The translations under genes and the position numbers were made by a program. The notes beneath the pieces are model-generated. The model ran no database searches. It was not told where the DNA came from and was given only the letters and a program-made list of their open reading frames with translations. A stretch of 42,240 bases of DNA from Trachelipus rathkii (Eukaryota > Arthropoda > Malacostraca > Isopoda > Trachelipodidae), in NCBI GenBank assembly GCA_015478945.1, contig JABUQX010014155.1, forward strand, positions 1 through 42,240, in the 5' to 3' direction. Shown here one piece after another: positions 32,470 to 41,400 of the stretch. Numbering within the stretch: position 1 is the first letter of the stretch; every line of letters starts with the position of its first letter.

Positions 32470-33746
32470 TCCCGAAAATGTTTGGGGGCCAAAAGGGGGG
32501 TTGGTATGCACTTAATTCGACCTTTCAGGCCAAAACGAGTGCGTGGTTAAAAGCACAATATCCGTATAGATATTGCGTTAGCGCCTGGGGTGGAGAGACG
32601 GTCCAGAGAACACGAACGAACGCTGGAAGAGGAAGCGGTTGCGGGAACGAGAATCCCTTTGAGACCGTAGCATGGCAGAGATGGACATCAGCTCCGCAAT
32701 TGATGTCTGCCCCATTGCCATAGTTCCCAGAAGTCGAAAGACGAGGATCTGCTATTCCGAAAAACGGCTGAGGAACACGGGGTCGTTGAGGAGGGCAGGT
32801 TTGGAGAAATGGACCAAGGGTACAGAGGAGACGGCGGGGGTACACACGGATAAGAAGAAGAAGCAAGCAGCGGAAGAGGGACCGGCAGGACCACAGAGAG
32901 GGGGTGAAGAGAAGTGATAGGTGGAGAAGTGGTAAGCGAAGAAAGACGGAGAGACTGGACTGAAGCAGAAAAGGAAGTACGCTGAGTTAGGCAGAGAGAA
33001 GAGGAAACAGACCACTGGAGCAGCGATGGCCAGAAAACGAGCGGCAGAAGTAGAGGATGAAAGAGTTGTATACAGAACAATCGGACTCTCTCATGCAAAC
33101 CTCCTGAACGAGTAAGAATTATTGGATCCACTCGATCGAGCGAAATACTGCACATCTCTGGGCAGTTTCTGGATGAAAGAGAGTGCGGACAAAACCTGAC
33201 TCCTGGGAGTAGGGCGTCTCACTCAGCATAAAAGAGCCAGCATCTGCACTAGAGAGATTCAAGAACGGTTCTGATCTCTAGCTGGAGGTGCCACCGTAGG
33301 TTCTGTCGTACTGGCCCCCTGAGAAAGAGGACAGGCGGTGAGATACAAGGAGTGCGAAGATTCTGAGTAAGCGGGTAGAAGAAGAGGACAGGGTTAGGGA
33401 TGAGCAATCCTACATGCTGAGGAGATACATCTCAGGCAAGGAAGGAAACAAAAACCGCTAACCGTGTTACTTTCGCTCCAGCCTCACGTCACTCGATACG
33501 TACGGAGGCATGCCAATCTACTAGTGAGAAACCATGTTTCAGGATGGTCGAGGGTAGAAAAGGAGGGAGACGAAAGTCGCTGTGAGGGCGTGGAGGGATG
33601 GTGTCGTCCGTTATCGTACCACCATGACGATGGCTGAAAAGAATGAAGTAGAAAGAAAGAAAATGACGAAGAGCAGATAGGGATAAGGGATCAGAAACCA
33701 CAGCACTAATACTAGAACAAAATGTACAATAGTAACAATAATGCAA
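32470..33746 (-). pseudogene. Ty3/gypsy gag region
   Basis: Near the 5' end the frame reads RLPPFLPSTILKHGFSLVDW (about 33500-33560). This fits the gag motif KLPPFWP-NPE-WF-QVEAQF found at the start of many arthropod Ty3/gypsy gag proteins. A long Ser/Pro-rich linker follows (32750-33000). Just before the protease the sequence PPFGPQTFSGNPYA (about 32450-32500) resembles the FG-KA--C-PPC-F-GN-A segment that stands in for a canonical zinc knuckle in this lineage. Most of the capsid-like middle cannot be read because of frame changes. Confidence 0.5.
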
Positions 33747-33790
33747 AAGATGACCAGCGCGAGGATAAAACTAACTAATTCTGTTTACGG

Positions 33791-33922
33791 CAGAAATATG
33801 ATAAAAAAAAATACTAAAACTTTTTGGTTGACAGAAAATATGATATAAATTAACTAAACATTTTTTGTTTTCTGAGCAAGAAAGTATGATAATAAACATA
33901 CTAAAACGTTCTATTGTTTCTG
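33791..33922. repeat. 41-45 bp minisatellite, three copies
   Basis: CAGAAA(A/G)TATGATA, then ACTAAAAC or ACTAAACA, TTTTTGG/GTT and a TTTCTG end are repeated from 33791, 33832 and 33877. It lies just upstream of the gag start on the minus strand, so it may be in the retroelement's 5' untranslated or LTR region. Confidence 0.75.
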
Positions 33923-34016
33923 GGTTTGGACACGGTATATATATATAACAATTGAAAATTATAAAAATATATATATAAAATGTTATTCAATAATAAAATA
34001 AAATCCGGTAAAAAGA

Positions 34017-34051
<35 letters not shown>

Positions 34052-34115
34052 ATAAGAATAATATAATAATAATTAATAATAATATAATATAATAATGAAT
34101 AATAACTTAATAATA
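34017..34115. repeat. (TAA)n tract
   Basis: Nearly pure TAA for the first 35 bp, then degenerate. Confidence 0.93.
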
Positions 34116-34241
34116 ATAATGAATTTGTAACTATGTATCCACCACATGTAAAGACAGTTATGATCCACAAGTAAATTTCACAGTAGACTGCTTATGATAC
34201 ATAAATATTTAGGCATTGAAATGCAAAATTCCTTTTTCACT

Positions 34242-34302
34242 GACCTGACCTGACCCTACACCTAACCTAACCTAACTTAAACCTAACCTAATCTAACCTA
34301 AT
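34242..34302 (-). repeat. Interstitial (TTAGG)n telomere-type repeat
   Basis: The plus strand reads TGACC TGACC TGACCC, then CCTAA units with variants CTTAA and ATCTAA, about eleven pentamers in all. CCTAA/TTAGG is the ancestral arthropod telomeric repeat. The tract is short, degenerate and internal, so it is an interstitial block rather than a telomere end. Confidence 0.85.
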
Positions 34303-34384
34303 TTCGCCCCTTAGAACAGGTAAAAAAAAAAAATTTGCATTTGGACCCTAGAACATCTATTTAATGTATCATAGATCCATACCT

Positions 34385-35118
34385 AGGCGGTAGCAGGATA
34401 TCCTTTGGGGGGGCAAAGGTTGACCATATATATATATTTATATATATATATATTAATATATATAATATATATACTATATATTTATTATATAATATATATT
34501 ATATATAATAACAAATTATATATATATATATATATATATACTAATATATATGTATTATATAATATATATATAGTATATATTAATATATAATACTATATAT
34601 ATATATCATTATATCATATATATATTATATATATATATATACTATTAAAATCGGTGGAGCTCAAAATTGCTTTAATATTTCTTTTATTTTCTGCAATTGT
34701 TTTTTGAATGTGCTGTCCTGAAGCTGAATATCAACGGGTACGCCTGCCGCCAAGATTGATTTAACAGCTTTGGTAGCCGGACCAAATGTTATTCACATAC
34801 TGAAAGTTCTAGCGGAGAATAAGGTCAGAAGAATCCAGCTGTATAAAAAAGCACAAAGCTAGTTGACTTTAAGCCAATAATGAAAACCGGAAAACCACAT
34901 TCAAAACTATTTAGAAAAAATAATGTAAATACGTTTATTAATCTAAGTAATTACTACTTACAATTATCTATCGATTGAGTATTTTTCTTAGTTTTTCATA
35001 TACTATAACCCTTAAAAAACGCGCTCTGGCAAACATTTAAAGGTTCATACAATTCTTTCATTTCGCAAAAGATATTAGGGGGGGGAGGCAAGTGCCCCCC
35101 ACCCCGCTCCTACGCCCA
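34385..35118. mobile_element. Candidate 0.73 kb non-autonomous element with G-rich inverted ends
   Basis: The left end reads GGCGGTAGCAGGATATCC and then TTTGGGGGGGCAAAGG. The right end, on the minus strand, reads GGGCGTAGGAGCGGGG, then TGGGGGGCACTTGCC. The shared GGCG(G)TAG(C/G)AG plus poly(G)-CA arrangement in inverted orientation looks like terminal inverted repeats. A TA array (34427-34645) and AT-rich filler lie between. There is no coding capacity. The ends could also belong to two unrelated copies of one repeat. Confidence 0.35.
34427..34645. repeat. (TA)n array
   Basis: TA array with the usual TTA and ATA interruptions. The plus frame 34405-34590 is a translation of it. Confidence 0.93.
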
Positions 35119-35204
35119 TGAAAAATTTATTTCCTAACGCTGTGAAAATTTCTTATTTTTATTACGAGCTCCCGTTCCGTGTGGCGTTAAGTAACTTTGC
35201 CAAT

Positions 35205-35312
35205 AATAATACATAATAAATAATAATGAATCAATAATAATAATAATGAATAATAATTAATAATAATACATAATAATAATAATAATAATAATAAATAATA
35301 ATAATAATAATA
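35205..35312. repeat. (TAA)n tract
   Basis: Degenerate TAA with AATG interruptions, 87 bp beyond the candidate element's right end. Confidence 0.92.
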
Positions 35313-35660
35313 ATTCCCTGAAAAAGTTCGGTAGTTCGTTGCACTGGCAACCGGACCCGTCACCTATCACGTGACTCGGCCATACTGATGGGTCCAACGT
35401 CATGCTTTGAAGCTGGCGACACGAAAAAATTATGGGGTATGGCCCGCTAGACTGATAGGATAAATAATGCTGTACTGGGTCTGTTGGGGAGACATGACTT
35501 AACCACTGGTAGGCTTCAAAGGTCGCCTCCCGATGGTCACTTACTTTTAGCGGATGCTTGTTTGAAGTCTAGTGGGGCAAACCAAAAGGATTGATACAAA
35601 GACTCGATTGCAGTTGAATTTGTATTTCACTAAAAAGTATACTTGGACCCCGAGGTAAAC
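35313..35660. other. GC-normal DNA, no recognised gene
   Basis: A block of near 45-50% GC between a TAA tract and A-rich DNA. Frames are short and closed. It may be the body of a repeat for which the TAA tract is a boundary. Confidence 0.45.
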
Positions 35661-35684
35661 CTGGGAATTACAAAAAAAAAAAAA

Positions 35685-35810
35685 AAGAATAATAAATACT
35701 AAGAAATAAAATAATTATAACTAAATTTTAACAACAAAATATAATGAAATAATTAATAAAATAATTTATATATAATATTAAAAATGAGATAAAATTTTGG
35801 CCCTATTAGA
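35685..35810. repeat. A-rich block resembling that at 4540 and 7735
   Basis: CTAAATTTTAACAACAAAATATAATGAAATAATTAATA-type sequence shares the AAACTTT-ACAAAATATAA layout with 4575-4660 and 7750-7830. The low complexity weakens the case. Confidence 0.35.
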
Positions 35811-35819
35811 TGGCCTACT

Positions 35820-36390
35820 TGTTGCCTATCAATAAAAATTGACAAAGATACTAGTGCACGAAAAAACAATACGATGCGTGCTAGGTCTCCCCATGAAAGT
35901 GGCTTTAGAAAAAAATAAATAGGCCCTGTAGTATATGGCTACCTAAGCGGTGCACCTTTACGAGGATAATCATTAGCTAAGCAAAAATATGTGACAGAAT
36001 CATGTATAAATAAGACGGCCACTTTCACAGGGTACCAACATCAATCACTATTATTATAACACTACTGTATACATTAATAAATATAAATTGCACTGTCATC
36101 TTACTCACTATGGCAAAAAGAAGTAATTCACATGCTTTAATAAGCTTGATAAGCCTTCCATAACTACAGTAAAAAAATCCATAAATTCTTGTGATCAAAT
36201 TAGAAAAGCGTCGTTTGTCATGCGCAAAATGCGGCAAAGATGACAGATGAGAACGCTACTCAAAAAGTAATTGCCAGATTTGCTTTGCCATTAGTGAGAA
36301 AAATAGAGTTCGTATAATAAAACATCCGCTTTTGCATTTGCGTGACTTTATGTTGTGAAAAATTGACCCTGACTCAATCACCACAATATT
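35820..36390. other. Intergenic, no gene seen
   Basis: Mixed AT-rich DNA. The 70-codon minus frame 36025-36237 has no recognisable domain. Confidence 0.5.
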
Positions 36391-36392
36391 AT

Positions 36393-36540
36393 ATATATAA
36401 TACCCTTATATAGATATATTATATATATATATATATTATATATATATATTATATATATATATATAATATATATATATTATATAATATATATATAGATAAT
36501 AATCTATATATTTATTATAATATATTATATAATATATAAT
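36393..36540. repeat. (TA)n array
   Basis: TA array followed directly by AAAAAATC-type words. Confidence 0.92.
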
Positions 36541-36690
36541 TACCATCATTGTTTGAAAAAATCAAATTAAAAAAAATCAATTGAGTTTTTCTAAAAGTTG
36601 ATTTTCTAACAATTAAAAGCATGATTTTTTGATTGTTTTGAATTTAATTGATTTTTTTGATATTTTTTATATTTTTTTTTATTATTTTTT
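36541..36690. repeat. Imperfect inverted repeat of AAAAAATCAA / TTGATTTTTT words
   Basis: TTTGAAAAAATCAAATT and AAAAAAATCAATTGAG on the left are opposed by TTGATTTTCT, ATGATTTTTTGATTG and AATTGATTTTTTTGAT on the right, so the single strand could fold on itself. The same AAAAAATC word builds the tracts at 27420 and 40022. Confidence 0.6.
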
Positions 36691-37139
36691 ATTTATTTTG
36701 TATATTTAAGTGATTTCACTTCAACATTAGAAATAAAAAATTAAAATAAAACTAAATATATTATGAAGTTTTTTAAATATATATTTTTTTTCAATTCATT
36801 TCAACAAAACTACTTGGCATTGTAACCCGTAAGTCAGTAACATTCTTTAGTGTTGCGGTTTCCATTGTTTCCATTGTAAGGATTCTTGAACCCAGAAGCT
36901 ATGCGTCTCAGTGCTGTAAAAAATTGAAAATAATGCCAGATGCAGAGACTAATTATAAATATATGTTTTGGTATAATGCTCGTATAATAGATATGTATAG
37001 GCCCCAGTAATTGATAATCGTGTCTACAATTTGAGCCACCCTATTTAAAAAAGACATTTAGAATTCATGCATGGACGAGGACGCAACGTAACAGCAACGA
37101 GGAGTGTAGATTTTTGCTATTGAGGATAAAAATAGCGCG

Positions 37140-38165
37140 TGAATGTTGTCTAGGATTAGGCCCATGCGGCTTCTTAACGTATTATCTCTTATTTATTATT
37201 CTATATGAGGTTGACTGGGGATTCTTAGAGGGGCCAATTGCGGCTTCTATAATTATTAATTTTATTGGTTGACATAGGAAGTCTAAAAAGGACCATTTGC
37301 TGCTTCTTATGTACTTATTACTTTTCATTATGAGTTGACTGGGACACTCTAGAGGGGTCAAATTGCGGACTTCTTAATTATCATTTTTAATTTATTAATT
37401 ATTATTGGTTGACTGGGGACAGTCTAGAAAGTCCCACATGCGGCTTCTTAAGTATGTATTCTTATCTATTATTTTGAATTATTTATTATGAGTTGACGGG
37501 GACATTCTAGACGAGGAACCAAGTGGCGGCTTCCTAATTATTAAATTTATTATTGGTTGACTGGGACCAGGGCATAAAAAGGACCATGCGGCTACTTAAG
37601 TATTATTCTTTTTTATTATGAGTTGGACCTGCGGAAATTCTAGCAGGCGTTCAAATTGCGGTTTCATTAATTATCTATTTTTACTTTATTAATTATAATA
37701 TATTATATATATATATACAGATATATATATATATATAAATATTACTATATATATATATACTATATATTATATATATATATATCATATATATATTATATAT
37801 ATATATATAGTATATAATATATATATTATATATAATTATATATTATATGATATATATTATACTATATATATATATATATAGTATAATATATATAATATAT
37901 ATATTATATATATAATTGGTTGACCTGGGAAAGTCTAGATAGGCTTATGCTGATTCTTAATTATTTATTTCTTATTTAATTATTTAATTATATATTGACT
38001 GAGGACATTCTAGAGGGGCCAATGGGGCTTCTTAATTATTAATTTTTATTGCTTGACTGAGACAGTCTAAAAAGGGACCATTCGGCTTCTTGTATTATTC
38101 TTATATATTTTGGGTTCATTGGGACATTCTAGAGAGGTTAATGCAGCTTCTTAATTCATTATTCA
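37140..38165 (+). repeat. Dimeric satellite array, forward orientation
   Basis: Monomers begin with GGTTGACTGGGACA and contain a (T)CTAGA site and GCGGCTTCTTAA. Starts of the TTGAC core are at 37211, 37269, 37335, 37409, 37493, 37557, 37623, about 37917, 37986, 38053 and 38117. Two types alternate strictly. Type A has CATTCTAGAGGGGCCAATTG, and type B has AGTCTAGA(A)AGG(A)CCATGC, so the true unit is a dimer of about 125-130 bp. Monomers differ by small indels. The array is interrupted by a TA array at 37690-37915 inside one monomer's AT-rich linker. Confidence 0.9.
37690..37915. repeat. (TA)n array inside the satellite
   Basis: TA array that interrupts a type A monomer's linker (TTAATTAT before, ATTGGTTGAC after), so it grew from the AT-rich linker itself. 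Confidence 0.92.
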
Positions 38166-38169
38166 GAAA

Positions 38170-38262
38170 TAACAACGCTTTTGGACTTGCTCCTAACGGC
38201 AAGCAACACACCCGGCTTGTCGCTTGAGCGAGGGCTAACGCCCCGCATTGGCAGTGCTAATA
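38170..38262. other. GC-rich unique segment between opposed satellite arrays
   Basis: About 90 bp of ~55% GC begins right where the forward array ends. It contains GGGCTAACGCCC, which can form a four-base-pair hairpin, and GGCAAGCAACACACCCGGCTTG. Not recognised. Confidence 0.4.
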
Positions 38263-38275
38263 TATACTTATAGAT

Positions 38276-38420
38276 TATCATATATATAATAATATATAAA
38301 TAATATATATATATATATATATATATGATAGTTAGATATATATAACTATATATATATATATAATATATATAAAGATATATATATATTATTAATATATATA
38401 TATAATATATATATTATTTT
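38276..38420. repeat. (TA)n array
   Basis: TA array in the spacer of the large inverted repeat. Confidence 0.9.
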
Positions 38421-38675
38421 AATTATATTTAATATTTATCATACATCACATATGTCAAACACCGCATTGTGGACACAAATAATAAATGTTTACGTCGAAA
38501 TAAACTAAAAAAATTAAATAAAAAAACATTCATAAAATAAATCAATTTGAAGCCACAAAAAAAGAAAAAGTAAGTCATGTGTTAAGAAATTTATTCAATT
38601 TGCAACAAAGGAACACCGTATTGGAACGTTTTTTTGGCATGGATTATAATAAATAATACATATATGATAATTATA

Positions 38676-39383
38676 AGCTGCATAGAACCCCCTCTAGACA
38701 TGTCCCAGTCAACACATAATAAATAAGAACATAAACAAGAAGCCGCATGTCCTCTTTAGGACACATTCCCAAGTCAACCAATGAAAAGAATTAATAATTT
38801 TAAGAGCCGCAATTGGACCCTTCTAGAATGCTCCCAGTATAGCCAATAATAAATAAGAATAAATACTTAAGAAGAGCCGCATGAGGCCTATCTAGACTGT
38901 TCCCAGTCAACCAATAATAATTAATAATTAAAAAATACCAATAATTAAGCCACATTGATGCCCTCACTAGAATGTCCCAGTCAAACCTCATTATAGAATA
39001 AGAATCAATACATTAAGAAGCACGCACATGGATCCTTTTAGACTGACCCAGCTCGACCAATCAAAAATTAATAATGAGAAGCCGCATTGGCCCCTCTTAG
39101 GAATGTCTCGGTCAACCATAAAGAATTAAGAATTAATAAAGGATGCTGAAATGGAAAGGAATTCAAGTAGTATTTCATTATAAGAATAAAATTATTTCAT
39201 CATACAACGTTCCCAGATTCAACAATAATAATTAAATAATTAAGAATAATAATAAAAAAGTACGCAATTATGGCCCCTCTAGAATGTCCCAGTCAATCCA
39301 TAATAATTAATAAAATAAGAATAATTAATTCAGAAGCCGCATGGGGGCTAATCTAGACTGTCCCAGTCAACCCATAATAATTA
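38676..39383 (-). repeat. Dimeric satellite array, inverted orientation
   Basis: The same monomers appear as reverse complement (CCTCTAGAATGTCCCAGTC and AAGCCGCAT). They alternate A/B through about ten copies, though the B unit near 39200 is degenerate. The minus frame 38800-38991 is a by-product of the repeat. Confidence 0.88.
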
Positions 39384-39467
39384 ATAATTAAAGAATAATT
39401 TATCTTAAATTACTTTAAAAAATTATTATGTGAACTGGGACAGTCTAGATTAGCCCATGCGGCTTCT
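39332..39467. repeat. Near-perfect palindrome at the satellite orientation switch
   Basis: AGAAGCCGCATGGGGGCTAA...CAGTCAACCCATAATAATT (39332-39381) is mirrored by AATTATTATGTGAACTGGGA...GGCTTCT (39421-39467). The spacer is about 39 bp. Both arms are type B monomers, head to head. Confidence 0.85.
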
Positions 39468-39660
39468 GAGAAAACTTCTTAATTTATTAATTATTTTATG
39501 TATTGACTGGGACAGTTTAGGTAGCCCATGCGGCTTTTTAATTATAATTTACTACATTCATTAATTACCATCTAAATATATATTAACAAATTGATTCTAA
39601 ATTCCTACTTTATTACTTGGTTGAAATGGGACAAATCGTAGATTTGATTCTTGCGTCTCG
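39421..39660 (+). repeat. Short forward satellite block
   Basis: Two type B monomers in succession (39432 and 39505), breaking the A/B alternation, then a highly decayed monomer near 39618-39660 (TTGGTTGAAATGGGACAAAT, GCGTCTCGC). Confidence 0.75.
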
Positions 39661-39671
39661 CTTACTGTACT

Positions 39672-39705
39672 ATATATATATTATATATATATATATATAT
39701 AATAC

Positions 39706-39736
<31 letters not shown>

Positions 39737-39837
39737 CTATATACTATATATATATATATATATAATTATATATATTATATATTATATAATATATACTATA
39801 TATATATATATAATATCATACTAATAATATAGTATAT

Positions 39838-39880
<43 letters not shown>

Positions 39881-39896
39881 TATATATATAATAATA

Positions 39897-39931
<35 letters not shown>

Positions 39932-39941
39932 AATATATATA

Positions 39942-39993
<52 letters not shown>

Positions 39994-39995
39994 GA
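39672..39995. repeat. Long (TA)n array
   Basis: About 320 bp of TA with a few interruptions, directly after the last decayed satellite monomer. Confidence 0.94.
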
Positions 39996-40005
39996 TGAAA
40001 ATTTC

Positions 40006-40125
40006 CCGTGACGTCACGAATCTGAAAAAATCAAGAAAAAATCAAAAAAAATCAAAAAAAATCATAAAATTCACAAAAAATCAAAAAAATCCGAATTTTA
40101 TTCCTAAAAAAAATTCAAAAAATCC
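40006..40125. repeat. CRE-like palindrome followed by (AAAAAATC)n
   Basis: CGTGACGTCACG (40008-40019) is a perfect 12 bp palindrome centred on the TGACGTCA element bound by CREB/ATF proteins. GAATCTG and about seven AAAAAATC-type units follow. The layout matches 27392-27480. Because both lie in repeat context, a repeat-family terminus is more likely than a promoter element. Confidence 0.6.
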
Positions 40126-40199
40126 CAACCTGTATATATATATTATATATATATATATAATATATAATATATATAGTATATGTTTAAACACTCAAGAAG

Positions 40200-41220
40200 T
40201 AGCTCCATAAATTAAGGCCCACCACCTTAGCCTAGCCAAAACAGGCTTCAGTCAGAGGAAGCCAGCTGTCAACAAACTGGCTATATTAGGGAATTAAACG
40301 ATACAGCGGGAAAAATCGTACGCACTCCGCAGCTAATTTTATATGGCACATCCAATGTAATGTGCCTTTCACAAAACAAGAATTACTATAAGTTACAAAA
40401 CAATTGCAAAACACAGTATTATACAGGAAAGATACTAGAGAGGACTAGGTACACCCCCACTGCAGTTCTCAGAGGAGAGATTGGAGCATCATCAATGCAG
40501 GAAAAGAATAAAAACTAACAAGTTAAAATACATGAAATCAAATATCAGAAGGAGAAAAAAGAAGCTTAAAAACACATACTAAAAAATGAAAGCAGAGGGA
40601 AAAAAATGGATGGAGACTGCGACTTGGATACATGGACAAAGTATGATAGACCAATACTAGCAATAGAAAGGTTTTGACAAGAAAGAGATATGCTGAAAAA
40701 GCTAAAAGCTATGGGACCTACAATCAATGGACAAGAAGAAATTTAGGAAGCAAAGAAAGTCCTACAAATGGTACCGAAGAATAGGAAAAGACGGAATTGA
40801 AGAAAAGCTCAAGAATACGACAACTCCATCATCTACTCAGTGCAATACTTTTCAGGGGCCAGCATCCAATCACTTTGAAAACTAACAAATGGAGACAACA
40901 AGGTTCTGCAAATGGCAGAAATTAACGGGGACATATGTGGAGTTGAAGAAGACCTCGACTACACTTCATTTGTATCTCGCCAGAAATATGAATAGGATCT
41001 TAGAAATTAACTCCATTGAACACGTATCAAAGAACCGACATGCAGGAAGTGTACCTAAATGAGGTGGCTGGGAGCAATGGCTATTTGAATCTCACAACAT
41101 GGAGGAGAGTTCTAAAGTACATGTTAGGAAGATGTGGGGAAGAAAGAAAACAAGCGATGTCATTCAACAAGATAGACAATAACCAATGGTGTATGATTAA
41201 ACTAAAAGAATAATAATAGT
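40200..41220 (+). pseudogene. Degraded unrecognised coding-like region ending in (TAA)n
   Basis: Composition rises to about 38% GC with an A-rich plus strand. The clearest frame, 41016-41213, carries EVYLNEVAGSNGYLNLTTWR and CGEERKQAMSFNKIDNNQWC. It has a protein-like balance but no family I can name. Upstream, fragments of Lys/Glu-rich frames (40530-40800) are cut by stops. The region ends 35 bp before a (TAA)n tract, like the 3' end of a LINE with TAA tail, but no RT motif was found. Confidence 0.35.
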
Positions 41221-41254
41221 AAAATTTGCAAATTCAATACTACCAATGATACTA

Positions 41255-41320
41255 ATTTAATAATGAAATCAATAATAATAATTAATAATAATAATAATAA
41301 TAAAATAATAATAAAATAAC

Positions 41321-41351
<31 letters not shown>

Positions 41352-41367
41352 AATAATAATCAATTTA

Positions 41368-41398
<31 letters not shown>

Positions 41399-41400
41399 CC
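41255..41400. repeat. (TAA)n tract
   Basis: TAA repeats with few interruptions, following the degraded region to the left. Confidence 0.93.

Larger units (their letters stand above)
28850..33750 (-). mobile_element. Degraded Ty3/gypsy LTR retrotransposon
   Basis: On the minus strand the domains run gag - protease - reverse transcriptase - RNase H - (integrase?), the Ty3/gypsy order with integrase last. Domain matches are listed separately. The whole stretch has markedly higher GC than its surroundings and a purine-rich plus strand. Every domain is broken by frameshifts and stops, so it is inactive. LTRs could not be identified by eye. The 3' end is placed near 28850 only because composition changes there, and the element is probably truncated after the integrase zinc region. 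Confidence 0.75.

Noticed and set aside
34405..34590. 61-codon Tyr/Ile-rich ORF, and the similar ORF at 39617-39832
   Set aside because: Both are translations of TA arrays.
37140..39660. Satellite as a transposon with long terminal inverted repeats
   Set aside because: The arms are internally tandem dimers with no coding spacer, which fits opposed satellite arrays better than a single element.
40008..40019. CRE palindrome as a functional promoter element
   Set aside because: The same head-plus-AAAAAATC layout occurs elsewhere in repeat context and no transcript start is evident. It is kept as part of a repeat.
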